DNA from: CAG-632 sp963626805
GTDB lineage: Bacteria > Bacillota > Clostridia > Lachnospirales > Lachnospiraceae
Length of the DNA: 33,071 bases
Direction of reading: 5' to 3'
Assembly: GCA_963626805.1 (NCBI GenBank)
Contig: CAVFXS010000065.1
Location: 1-33,071 of the forward strand
Positions 23,769 through 31,517 of the stretch are shown in pieces; the first letter of the stretch is position 1, and the number at the start of each line of letters is the position of its first letter. Position numbers and translations under genes: made by a program. The notes under the pieces were generated by a model that worked only from the letters and a program-made list of their open reading frames with translations, was not told the DNA's origin and did no database searches.

Positions 23769-24530
23769 ATGAATGTTTATAAAGCAGCATTATCGGCACT
23801 GATCCTGGCACCGATCGTAGGTGGAATCAGTGTGCATATGATTCAGAATTATATGGAAATGAAGGAAAAGGCGGAGGCATTAAGTGCATATTCGGCAGAA
23901 CAGGTGAACCAGCTGGAAGCAATGCTGGCAGATGAAACTTTATTGAATGAAGCGGTGTCGGATGCGATAGAACCCGATAGCCTGACAGAAGGAATTGCAG
24001 AAGCAGTGCTTCGGTTTCATGTGCGGGCCAATTCAGATTCAGAGGAGGATCAGGCATTGAAACTTCTGGTGCGGGATGGAATTTTGAAGGAAATGGAGCC
24101 GTTGCTACAGGAGGCAACATCCAAAGCAGAGGCAGAGCAGATCATTGAGGATCATCTGCGGGATATTGAACGGGCTGCAGAGACTATCATTCGGAAGGAA
24201 GAATATGATTATCCGGTGCGGGCATATCTGACGGAGGAGGAGTTCCCGATTAAGGAATATGGTGATATGCGTTTTCCAAGCGGTACGTATCAGGCATTAC
24301 GGGTGGATATCGGAGAGCATGAGGGAGCAAACTGGTGGTGCGTCATGTATCCGGGACTATGCTTCGTGGAAACTGCCGGCGGTGTGGTTGCAACGGAAGG
24401 AAAGGAGGAGCTGAAACAGGTTCTGGCTCCGGAGGAGTATGCACAGATTCTGGTATCACCACCGGAAAATGCAGAAATAGAATATAAGAGCCTTCTGTGG
24501 GAAACCTGGCAGCAATTAACAGGAGATTAA
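23769..24530 (+). CDS. spoIIR: stage II sporulation protein R
   Basis: A 253-residue SpoIIR family protein. One N-terminal membrane or signal segment (KAALSALILAPIVGGISVHM) is followed by a Glu-rich region and the SpoIIR core, beginning LRFHVRANSDSEEDQALKL, then YPVRAYLTEEEFP, MRFPSGTYQALRVDIGEHEG and NWWCVMYPGLCF. In Bacillus it is made in the forespore, secreted into the intermembrane space and triggers SpoIIGA to process pro-SigE in the mother cell. ATG 23769 has GGAGG seven bases upstream; the open frame to 23736 lies within the hairpin loop. Placement after the germination genes groups two forespore-expressed units. Confidence 0.93.
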   Translation: MNVYKAALSALILAPIVGGISVHMIQNYMEMKEKAEALSAYSAEQVNQLEAMLADETLLNEAVSDAIEPDSLTEGIAEAVLRFHVRANSDSEEDQALKLLVRDGILKEMEPLLQEATSKAEAEQIIEDHLRDIERAAETIIRKEEYDYPVRAYLTEEEFPIKEYGDMRFPSGTYQALRVDIGEHEGANWWCVMYPGLCFVETAGGVVATEGKEELKQVLAPEEYAQILVSPPENAEIEYKSLLWETWQQLTGD

Positions 24531-24547
24531 GAATATAAATTTAATCT
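24524..24547 (+). terminator. weak AT-rich hairpin after spoIIR
   Basis: AGATTAA and TTAATCT form a seven-pair stem overlapping the stop codon, followed by TAATTTT. The stem is AT-only apart from one pair, so termination is uncertain. Confidence 0.35.
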
Positions 24548-24632
24548 TAATTTTGACCAAAAAACTATATATTCCAGAAACGCTGTGATAAAATGAAATA
24601 TATTAAAAAGAGAAATCGGGCAGGTGAAAAAA

Positions 24633-25724
24633 TTGAAGTTTATGCATATAGCGGATGTGCATCTGGGGGTGGTTCCGGATAAGGGAAAGACCTGGTCAGA
24701 GCAGCGCTCCAGAGAGATTTATCATACGTTTGAACGGATACTGGAGATTGCCGGTGAGGAGAAGGTTGATCTGTTACTGATAGCCGGAGACCTGTTCCAT
24801 TATCCGCCGAGAATTGCGATGCTCAAGGAGCTGGATGCACAGCTGGCAGCCGTTCCGGGCATGACTACGATTTTGATTGCCGGGAATCATGATTACCGGG
24901 CAGCAGGCTCACCATTAGACCGATATGAGTTTCAGTCGGATACGATATGTCTGAAGGCCGGTGAGGCAGAACGGGTGGTATTGGATGATCTGCGAACCTG
25001 TGTGACCGGTATCAGTTATGATCGGCAGGAGATACCGGAAGGGATCTATGATGCACTGGAGCCGGAGGAGACAGCGGAGACGGCAGGTTACTGTCAGATT
25101 CTATTGGCACATGGCGGAGATGCCAGACATTGTCCGCTGGATCGGGAGAGACTGCTGGCGTCTGATTTTGATTATATCGCACTGGGGCATATTCATAAGC
25201 CGGAGATTATTGCACAGGATCGCATGGCATTTGTCGGCTCACCGGAACCGATTGATTATACGGATACCGGAGAGCGTGGATATATGATTGGTGAGACGAC
25301 AGAAGAAGCTGACGGATGGAAGATTCATACGAAATGGATTCCTGTCTGCAGCAGACAGTATGTTGATCTGACCGTACAGATGGAACCGGATATGACGAAT
25401 TTCCAGCTGCTACAGCTGGTGCAGGACAAGATCGGAGAAAACGGGACACAGCATATATATCGGATTATTCTGGAAGGATGCCATGACGGGGTCTTTCGAC
25501 CGGATTTTAACAGCCTGATGAACCTGTATCATATTTATGAAGTTGTGGATCATACACACGGAGTCTATGATCTGGAACGTTTGGCAGAGGAGAATGCAGA
25601 TAATCTGCTGGGGCGGTATATCAGAAGCTTTGAAAATCAGGAGGATGAATTACATCAGAAGGCGCTGGATTATGGAGTTCGGGCACTGATGCGATGCCGC
25701 GAGTGGTCGCTGGAGAAAAAATAG
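24633..25724 (+). CDS. SbcD/YhaO-like metallophosphoesterase (DNA repair nuclease)
   Basis: About 363 residues. The calcineurin-like phosphoesterase motifs are complete: ADVHLG, LLLIAGDLFH, LIAGNHDYR, LLAHGGDA and ALGHIHKP, which supply the Mn-binding Asp, His and Asn residues. The C-terminal part (about 240-363) resembles the YhaO accessory region. The family cuts DNA ends together with an SMC-like ATPase, here the next gene. TTG 24633 is preferred, because AGGTGA lies six bases upstream; GTG 24624 overlaps that site and would add three residues (MKK). The partner gene begins 16 bases after the stop. Confidence 0.87.
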   Translation: MKFMHIADVHLGVVPDKGKTWSEQRSREIYHTFERILEIAGEEKVDLLLIAGDLFHYPPRIAMLKELDAQLAAVPGMTTILIAGNHDYRAAGSPLDRYEFQSDTICLKAGEAERVVLDDLRTCVTGISYDRQEIPEGIYDALEPEETAETAGYCQILLAHGGDARHCPLDRERLLASDFDYIALGHIHKPEIIAQDRMAFVGSPEPIDYTDTGERGYMIGETTEEADGWKIHTKWIPVCSRQYVDLTVQMEPDMTNFQLLQLVQDKIGENGTQHIYRIILEGCHDGVFRPDFNSLMNLYHIYEVVDHTHGVYDLERLAEENADNLLGRYIRSFENQEDELHQKALDYGVRALMRCREWSLEKK

Positions 25725-25740
25725 TTGACGGAGAAACGGA

Positions 25741-27405
25741 ATGTATATTAAGAAATTGCTGTTACAGCATTTTGGAAAATACAATAACAGGGAGATGGAA
25801 CTGCAGCCGGGGCTGAATCTTATTTATGGGCCGAATGAGGCAGGAAAAACTACGGTAAAGGATTTCATTATCGGTATGTTTTATGGAATTGAGCGGCAAC
25901 GTGGAATTGCTTCTCGGACGGATGAATATATGCGGCATGAGCCATTGGATGGCAGTGGATATGCAGGCAGTATGGAATTGCAGACAGAGGATGGTACGTA
26001 TCTGATTGAACGGAATTTCCGGAAAGATCAGAAGATGCTGCATATCTATCAGGAGAAGACCGGTCGAGAAGTGCAGACGGATAGTGGACAGTCCTTATAT
26101 GGAACGATGATAGATCTGGATAAGAACGGATATACCAATACGCTTTGTATTTCCAGCAATGGTGCAGCCTATAAGTCGGAATTGCAGGAACAGCTGAAGC
26201 AGTATCTGATGAATGTAAGCACGACACATACCGGTAATCTGAATCTGAAGGATGCCAATGCATACTTAAGCAGCTGCAAAAAGGAATTGAATCAAAAGGG
26301 TCTGGAGAATGAATTACAGGCACTGGGAAAACGTCTGGAGGATGTACAGCTGGAGGAAACACTGGAGGAATTAAGTCAGGAACGACAGGAGCTCGAAGAG
26401 AAGCTGTTATCAGTCACTAAGCCGGTGACGGAGAAGTCGGAACCGGCAACGTCTGAGATCAAGCATCAGAAGCCGGAACGAGAAGAGAGAAAGACCGCAG
26501 CAAAAAAGCACACTTTATGGAAAGAGTGGTTATCGGCGAATCTGAATATGGATCCTCAGCTGAAACAGATTCTTACTACGATTAAAGTGCTTCTGGGCTT
26601 TGGTGTGGCGGCACTGATATTTGTGCTTATTTTTATTCTGCCGATCTCTTTACATTATAAAGGCTGGCTGTGTGTGATTGCTGTAACAGTTGCGGTTGCA
26701 ATCTGGATCATGGGAAAATATCGGAGTAAGAGAAGGGTGGAGACTGATAAAGAAGAACGATCTGCCGATAAAAAGAAGAAGCATGCACCGGTGGAGATAA
26801 CAGAAACCGATAGTGCACAGATCCTTACGTACAGTAATCAGCTGACGGATATTCAGGTGCGGGAGAATGATATCCTGCGGGAGTATGCAAAGCAGCAGGA
26901 GTTACAGAAGCGGTATGATGACCTGAAGGCAGAAAAAGAATGGGCAGAGTTTGAAGCGAAGGCAATTGATCTGGCGGCTGCAACGATTCGGGAATTATCA
27001 GAGAATATCTTTGAGCAATATGGTAGTGATATGAATGAACAGGTTTCAGAAATGGTAAGTAAGATTACCAATGGGGCATATACGGATGTGAAGTTGGATG
27101 AACTGCTGAGAATCAAGGTACGCAAGCAGGGAAGATATATAGGAGCAGAACATTTAAGCACCGGAACACTGGAGCAGATCTATCTGGCAGTGCGGCTGGC
27201 AGCGGCAGATGAAATGAGTACATCGGGTATGCCGATTATTTTAGATGACATCTTTGGATCCTATGATGACGCCAGACTGGAAGCGGCTCTGCAATGCATC
27301 GCAGAATATCGGGGAACCGAGCAGATCCTGCTGTTCACCGCCAGCGACAGAATCGCCGACACTTTGGACAAAACAAAAAACGACTATAACTACGTGGAAC
27401 TCTAA
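25741..27405 (+). CDS. YhaN-like SMC/RecF-type ATPase with a membrane hairpin
   Basis: A 554-residue ATPase of the RecF/Rad50 group. It begins KKLLLQHFGKYNNRE and has the Walker A GPNEAGKTT near residue 31, then a short coiled-coil region, two membrane segments at about 283-305 and 309-327, a second coiled coil, the ABC signature LSTGTLEQIYLAVRLA, and the Walker B MPIILDDIFGSYDD. YhaN of Bacillus has over 900 residues, so the arms here are much shorter. It is the likely partner of the upstream nuclease; the pair would act on DNA ends at the membrane. ATG start, with GGAG upstream. A long hairpin terminator follows. Confidence 0.87.
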   Translation: MYIKKLLLQHFGKYNNREMELQPGLNLIYGPNEAGKTTVKDFIIGMFYGIERQRGIASRTDEYMRHEPLDGSGYAGSMELQTEDGTYLIERNFRKDQKMLHIYQEKTGREVQTDSGQSLYGTMIDLDKNGYTNTLCISSNGAAYKSELQEQLKQYLMNVSTTHTGNLNLKDANAYLSSCKKELNQKGLENELQALGKRLEDVQLEETLEELSQERQELEEKLLSVTKPVTEKSEPATSEIKHQKPEREERKTAAKKHTLWKEWLSANLNMDPQLKQILTTIKVLLGFGVAALIFVLIFILPISLHYKGWLCVIAVTVAVAIWIMGKYRSKRRVETDKEERSADKKKKHAPVEITETDSAQILTYSNQLTDIQVRENDILREYAKQQELQKRYDDLKAEKEWAEFEAKAIDLAAATIRELSENIFEQYGSDMNEQVSEMVSKITNGAYTDVKLDELLRIKVRKQGRYIGAEHLSTGTLEQIYLAVRLAAADEMSTSGMPIILDDIFGSYDDARLEAALQCIAEYRGTEQILLFTASDRIADTLDKTKNDYNYVEL

Positions 27406-27420
27406 GCCATGCAATTCGGT

Positions 27421-27475
27421 AGAAACAGAACGCCTGCGGAAAACACAATGTGCTTTTCGCAGGCGTTCTGTTTCT
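27421..27475. terminator. probable bidirectional terminator
   Basis: AGAAACAGAACGCCTGC pairs with its exact reverse complement (27459-27475) and the stem continues with GGAAA/TTTTC; the loop is about nine bases. The T-run is poor on both sides (TTTCTATT), so efficiency is uncertain, but the position between convergent genes supports it. Confidence 0.75.
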
Positions 27476-27483
27476 ATTGAATT

Positions 27484-27512
27484 ATAGGGCGCAGCCCAAC
27501 ATCGAGCCGTCC
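27484..27512. repeat. degenerate fragment of the GC-rich repeat
   Basis: The sequence TATAGGGCGCAGCCC followed by AACATCGAGCCGTCCC resembles the start of the repeat unit at 15196-15221 (TATAGGGCGAAGCCC, then TACACCGAGCCG). Like that array it lies directly beside a long terminator hairpin between two convergent genes, in the same orientation. Confidence 0.7.
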
Positions 27513-27513
27513 C

Positions 27514-28710
27514 TTAAGACTCGTAGTTTTCAGTAATTGTATGCTTTTCCTTATATTCATTGATCCGAGCCTGAATCCGCTCTGTCTGATCCAGAATATC
27601 ACTGATAGAAGCATCATGATTCAGATGATCGATCAACAGTGCGATATACTTGCTTAAATCAGCAGAAGCATACCATTCTCTGGATAAAAGATCTTCCGGC
27701 TGGTAGGTCAGGTTGGTTGTGATAACCTTCTCAATGATACCGTCCTTGTAATACTGATCGAAAAGCTCCAGACCATTTGTAAAGAGACCAAATGTGCACA
27801 TGCAATAAACACGACGTGCATTCCGGCTCTTTAACTGCTTGGCAACATCCAGCATACTTTCACCGGATGAAATCATATCATCAATGATAATAACGTCCTT
27901 ACCCTCTACGGAGTCACCTAAAAACTCATGTGCAACAATTGGGTTTCTGCCGTTTACGATCTGTGTATAATCTCTGCGCTTATAGAACATGCCAACATCT
28001 ACACCCAGCATATTTGCAAGGAAGATTGCACGGTGCATAGCACCTTCGTCCGGAGAAATTACCATCATATGCTCCTTGTTGATCTCCAGATCCGGAGTAG
28101 AACGAAGCAGGCACTTAATAAACTGATAAGTTGGACGAATATTTTCAAAACCGCTAAGAGGAATTGCATTCTGTACGCGAGGGTCATGAGCATCAAAGGT
28201 AATGATATTGTCTACACCCAGACCGATTAATTCCTGTAACATTAATGCGCAATCCAGAGACTCTCTGGAACTTCTCTTGTGCTGGCGGCTCTCATACAGG
28301 AACGGCATGATAACGGTGAGCTTTCTGGCCTTTCCAGTCAGAGCAGCGATCACACGCTTTAAATCCTGATAGTGATCATCCGGTGACATTGGAGAAGGCT
28401 TGCCGCTAATCTTATATTCCAGATTGTGATTTAAAACATCAACCAGGATATATAAGTCTGTTCCGCGAACCGATTCGCGAATGACACCTTTGGCTTCGCC
28501 GGAACCGAAACGTGGACATGCACTCGCAATCAGATATGAGTCTCTTTCATAACCATGAAATGCAATGGTAGATTTGTGCTCGTTCTGACGGTCAGCTCTC
28601 CATTTTACAAGGTAATTGTCTACCTTATTGCCTAGCTCGGTGCAGCTTTCCATGGCAATAATTCCAAGGCGACCCACAGGTATGGTTTCTAATTTGCTAT
28701 CATCTGGCAT
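27514..28710 (-). CDS. prs: ribose-phosphate pyrophosphokinase (long form)
   Basis: A 398-residue PRPP synthetase, about 80 residues longer than the common 315-320. Recognisable parts are the catalytic flexible-loop region (MPFLYESRQHKRSSRES), FDAHDPRVQNAIPL, SPDEGAMHRA, a KRRDYTQI segment and the PRPP-binding VIIIDDMISSGES. Extra length lies at the N-terminus and C-terminus (LLSREWYASADLSKYIALLI and a charged tail). It supplies PRPP for nucleotide, histidine and NAD synthesis. A GGAGG lies nine bases before the ATG. It has its own promoter and a 14-base palindrome just after the predicted start. Confidence 0.93.
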   Translation of the reverse strand: MPDDSKLETIPVGRLGIIAMESCTELGNKVDNYLVKWRADRQNEHKSTIAFHGYERDSYLIASACPRFGSGEAKGVIRESVRGTDLYILVDVLNHNLEYKISGKPSPMSPDDHYQDLKRVIAALTGKARKLTVIMPFLYESRQHKRSSRESLDCALMLQELIGLGVDNIITFDAHDPRVQNAIPLSGFENIRPTYQFIKCLLRSTPDLEINKEHMMVISPDEGAMHRAIFLANMLGVDVGMFYKRRDYTQIVNGRNPIVAHEFLGDSVEGKDVIIIDDMISSGESMLDVAKQLKSRNARRVYCMCTFGLFTNGLELFDQYYKDGIIEKVITTNLTYQPEDLLSREWYASADLSKYIALLIDHLNHDASISDILDQTERIQARINEYKEKHTITENYES

Positions 28711-28764
28711 GATATGATTCCTCCATTGGTTAGATTGTTAATAGTGATGAAATATGTAAAAACG

Positions 28765-28778
28765 AGGGGAATTCCCCT
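28765..28778. promoter_or_regulatory. 14-base palindrome at the prs transcription start
   Basis: AGGGGAATTCCCCT is a perfect palindrome a few bases downstream of the predicted prs start. On the minus strand it is followed by CGTTTTT. It could be an operator for a dimeric repressor or a very short attenuator hairpin. Confidence 0.6.
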
Positions 28779-28782
28779 TGCT

Positions 28783-28811
28783 TTTATAACATTGTTTACA
28801 GTCCGCGTCAA
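28783..28811 (-). promoter_or_regulatory. SigA promoter of prs
   Basis: On the minus strand TTGACG (28811-28806), 17 bases, TATAAA (28788-28783). It lies just downstream of the dnaI-like stop codon and leaves a leader of about 65 bases. Confidence 0.8.
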
Positions 28812-28818
28812 GTCCTTC

Positions 28819-29871
28819 TTAGTCCGGTTGAGAGGCGGAGGCAGAAGACTGCCATTGTTTACGTTTGGCAAAACGGATATCGTCACCATATATAGTATAG
28901 ATCAAATAATTCTCGCATATACGGGAAAAGATGCGTTCGCTGTAAAGCTCCCGAATCTCCTTTAATGAAAGATTCGTGGATATAATTGTTGGCTTATGCT
29001 GCAGCAGACGGTTATTAATCAACGAATAGAAGCAGGAGGCGGTAAAGTTATTTGACAGCTCCGTGCCGAGATCATCAATGATTAAAAAGTCGCACTGTTC
29101 CATGCCGAAAAGAAATTCCTGACTACCTTCCATCTGATTCTTATTCAGCTGTACATCTGCCGCCATCTGAAAAAGATTGGAAGCAGATGTATAGAGAACG
29201 GCATAGCCGGCATCCAATAATTCTTTGGCAACGCATTTGGTTAAAAATGTTTTGCCGACACCGGTAGTACCGTTAAATAAAATGCTGGCCTTTATCTGAT
29301 CATTACCGTCGAAATATTCCGGTACATGATGAATATACTGCTGCAGAGACTGATAAACATTCTCAATATTCTCGCGAGGAGTTAGTTTGTGAACACCATC
29401 TGATTCACTGGCATAGTAATCAAAGCAAAAATGTTCAAAATTCTCATGTGCCAGATCACGATTCAGATTAGAATGCCGGTACTGGCGCTCTACGATCTTG
29501 TGCTTCATGCAGTCACAGTAATCCTGATTGATATATCCGGTATCCTGACATTTCTTACAGGTATAAACCGGAGCAAGATAATTTTCAGGGTACTCTGCCT
29601 GTACAAGTAACCGGTATTTCTGCTTAATTAATTCATTGGTCTTTTGCTCGACTACGAGTTTATCAGCCGCCTTTTTATCGTTGTCCTCTTCATGCAATGC
29701 AGTCAGAGCGGCATCAATTGCAAGGTCACGAATGGCAGCATCAATCTCAGCAATCTGCGGAACCTTTGTATGGATCTCATTGATTCTGGCATTGAGCTCC
29801 TGACGATTGCGGAATCGAATCTGTTCATATTCCTGTTTGATTTCTTTTAAGTAAGCAGCGTTCAAAGACAT
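28819..29871 (-). CDS. DnaI/DnaC-like helicase loader ATPase
   Basis: A 350-residue AAA+ protein. The N-terminal helical part is followed by a four-cysteine zinc-binding element CKKCQDTGYINQDYCDC (105-121), as in DnaI. The ATPase has Walker A GTTGVGKT (201-208), Walker B FLIIDDLG (262-269), a sensor STNL and an arginine-finger segment RIFSRICENY. It loads the replicative helicase onto DNA at the origin or at restart sites. AGGAG lies seven bases before the ATG, and the gene starts 17 bases after the DnaD-like gene, so the two form a replication-initiation operon. It ends in a Ser/Gln-rich tail. Confidence 0.9.
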   Translation of the reverse strand: MSLNAAYLKEIKQEYEQIRFRNRQELNARINEIHTKVPQIAEIDAAIRDLAIDAALTALHEEDNDKKAADKLVVEQKTNELIKQKYRLLVQAEYPENYLAPVYTCKKCQDTGYINQDYCDCMKHKIVERQYRHSNLNRDLAHENFEHFCFDYYASESDGVHKLTPRENIENVYQSLQQYIHHVPEYFDGNDQIKASILFNGTTGVGKTFLTKCVAKELLDAGYAVLYTSASNLFQMAADVQLNKNQMEGSQEFLFGMEQCDFLIIDDLGTELSNNFTASCFYSLINNRLLQHKPTIISTNLSLKEIRELYSERIFSRICENYLIYTIYGDDIRFAKRKQWQSSASASQPD

Positions 29872-29888
29872 AATGGTTCTCCTGTTCT

Positions 29889-31037
29889 CTAGTTTTCTTT
29901 TGTCATTTTCTGAACTTCATGAATAAAGAAATCATCGAGTTCCTGGTCATTGTAGGTTCTTTGTTCAAAATTATTAAACGGCAGATTCTGAATTTTACGG
30001 ATCGGTACGGCCTTGGTATTTACAGCCGCCTTCTTCTGTGCATGGAACTGCTCATCTAACTGCTGGATATCCTGAAGACTCTCCACATGACTGTTATGCC
30101 AGCTGGTGATGATTCCGTTTATGTACTTAAAGCTGCCCTTGTTCTCTGCAACTGCCCGGCGGCAGGCTTCAATAATAATATCCGGCTGGAGCGCATAATC
30201 ATTTCTCCAGGTATTGATGTATTTGAGATCAGTTGGTGTCAGGACACGGGTTAATCCGAGCTCTTTGGATATTGCGGAATTGAGCTCATGATAAGCACTT
30301 GTTTCCTGCTTGGCTTGCTCTGCGGAGGAAATGCCACGGGTGTACCAGTCGATGGCTACTTTCTCAATGTAGCGATAAGAGGTGCGCTGAAGAGAAGCAC
30401 AATATTCAATCAAAAACTGCAATAATTCAGAAGAAAAATGCAGCTGTTCATATATGTATAATAATGAATTTAATTCGGTCTGGGTCGGAGTGTGACCGCA
30501 GTACATTTCAAATTGGAAGAGAATGTCGCCAAGTGCCTGATCCTTCTCATAGGCAGCGAGGCGGGTCTGAGAATAAGGCTTTTTTGTCGGAATCTTTGAA
30601 ACAGCATCAGCGGTAGCGGTTTCCTGCGGAATAGCAGTTGTGCCTGTAGCAACCATGGAGTCGTTGATAGCGGCAACAGACTCACGTTTATTCAATAACT
30701 CCATGCCGGAATCAGAATCTGATTCATCTGTCATATTCGGAACCGGTGGATGCGTGATAGTGATGCCAAGCAATTCTCCTTTCTGGTTATATTCCAGGCG
30801 CAATAAATCGCGGTCTACCCAATAGCGGATAGCCCGGCAGATATCCCTCTGTGTGCATTCAAAATGATCGGCAACGGTCTGAATGCTGACAGGATGTCCG
30901 GTCTGTAATAAACGAACCAGATATAAATAGATCTTTACAAACTCGCCGTTTGCAGTTGTCATATAGTAATCAATAAAGAAATTAGAAATCGAGGAAAAGG
31001 TCTCTCCGTTTTCTGTTGTGATTGTTATGTTTTTCAT
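29889..31037 (-). CDS. DnaD/DnaB-like replication initiation protein
   Basis: About 382 residues. An N-terminal winged-helix DnaD-type domain (FFIDYYMTTANGEFVKIYLYLVRLLQ, quoted here only as a landmark at its first FFIDYYM, and IQTVADHFECTQRDICRAIR) is followed by a Ser/Thr/Ala-rich linker and a C-terminal DnaD/DnaB-II domain with YCASLQRTSYRYIEKVAIDW and YINGIITSWHNSHV. ATG 31037 is chosen: GGAG lies upstream and MKNITITTENG is a natural start. The frame is open to 31298, but the predicted promoter at 31140-31168 lies inside that extension. ATG 31124 is a possible alternative. It acts with the DnaI-like protein. Confidence 0.88.
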   Translation of the reverse strand: MKNITITTENGETFSSISNFFIDYYMTTANGEFVKIYLYLVRLLQTGHPVSIQTVADHFECTQRDICRAIRYWVDRDLLRLEYNQKGELLGITITHPPVPNMTDESDSDSGMELLNKRESVAAINDSMVATGTTAIPQETATADAVSKIPTKKPYSQTRLAAYEKDQALGDILFQFEMYCGHTPTQTELNSLLYIYEQLHFSSELLQFLIEYCASLQRTSYRYIEKVAIDWYTRGISSAEQAKQETSAYHELNSAISKELGLTRVLTPTDLKYINTWRNDYALQPDIIIEACRRAVAENKGSFKYINGIITSWHNSHVESLQDIQQLDEQFHAQKKAAVNTKAVPIRKIQNLPFNNFEQRTYNDQELDDFFIHEVQKMTKEN

Positions 31038-31139
31038 TCCCCGAAACTCCTTTACCAGTTTATACGTGACATTCAGGCTACGCCATATCGCCTCCCCCGC
31101 CAGAGGCGGAGATACATCAGCCATGACCTTGTAGATGTT

Positions 31140-31168
31140 AGTATATAATAGGGGGTAGAAATTGTAAA
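31140..31168 (-). promoter_or_regulatory. SigA promoter of the dnaD-dnaI-like operon
   Basis: On the minus strand TTTACA (31168-31163), 17 bases, TATACT (31145-31140), each five of six matches. The start near 31133 leaves a leader of about 95 bases containing a GC-rich hairpin (CGCCTC with GGGAGGCG). Confidence 0.72.
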
Positions 31169-31188
31169 TCGAACATATTTTCAAAGGA

Positions 31189-31328
31189 TTGTGCACAAAA
31201 AAATGTGCAAAAAGTGGAAAATGTGGATAAAATAAAAAGACATTAAAAAACGTCGAAAAATCGGTGGAGAAATGTCCACAACAATTCACAATTTCCATTG
31301 TGCGAAAAATTGTGGACTTTGTGTATAA
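31189..31328 (-). promoter_or_regulatory. cluster of DnaA-box-like sites upstream of the replication operon
   Basis: Four minus-strand nine-mers fit TTNTNCACA: TTGTGCACA (31198-31190, also readable on the other strand), TTTTGCACA (31212-31204), TTATCCACA (31230-31222, perfect) and TTATACACA (31328-31320, perfect for TTATNCACA). They lie 20-160 bases upstream of the predicted dnaD promoter. The fourth falls in the decayed murC copy and may be chance. Confidence 0.55.
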
Positions 31329-31450
31329 CTATTTTTTTTAGGTATTTTTTTTAACAATTACAATGTTTCTGATGCTTATAGTTATTAACAAATCATTTTT
31401 GAAAATTATTTTTCTGATAGTGCTTTAAAATACTATTCAGAAAACATTAT
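31318..31450 (-). pseudogene. decayed duplicate of the murC 3' end
   Basis: Bases 31352-31396 align without gaps to murC bases 31553-31597 at 33 of 45 positions. All 12 differences are transitions, 11 of them toward A or T in the copy. A 16-base core (GTTATTAACAAATCAT) is identical. Weaker similarity extends on both sides, up to the TCAGAAAA near 31437 and the murC stop region near 31320. In the murC frame the copy reads HDLLIT like the gene and then diverges. It is non-coding now and explains most of this otherwise empty AT-rich stretch. Confidence 0.75.
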
Positions 31451-31463
31451 TATAAAATATATA

Positions 31464-31509
31464 GAAAAAATGACCATATACATTCACCTTTATAAGAATG
31501 CATATGGTC
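31464..31509 (-). terminator. intrinsic terminator of murC
   Basis: On the minus strand GACCATATGCATTC pairs with GAATGTATATGGTC (one G-U) around a ten-base loop, then six T follow. It begins eight bases after the murC stop. Confidence 0.9.
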
Positions 31510-31517
31510 TCGCTGTT

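Noticed and set aside
25741..27405. Defence-system ATPase/nuclease (Wadjet or similar)
   Set aside because: The pair fits housekeeping YhaO/YhaN-like proteins, no further defence gene lies beside it, and base composition matches the neighbours.
31038..31298. N-terminal extension of the DnaD-like protein by 87 residues
   Set aside because: It is rich in Phe and Tyr from AT-rich DNA and contains the predicted promoter and DnaA boxes. A proper start with GGAG lies at 31037.
31189..31470. Chromosomal origin of replication
   Set aside because: DnaA-like boxes and AT-rich DNA are present, but dnaA and dnaN are absent. The AT-rich part is largely a decayed murC copy, and gene direction does not switch here.
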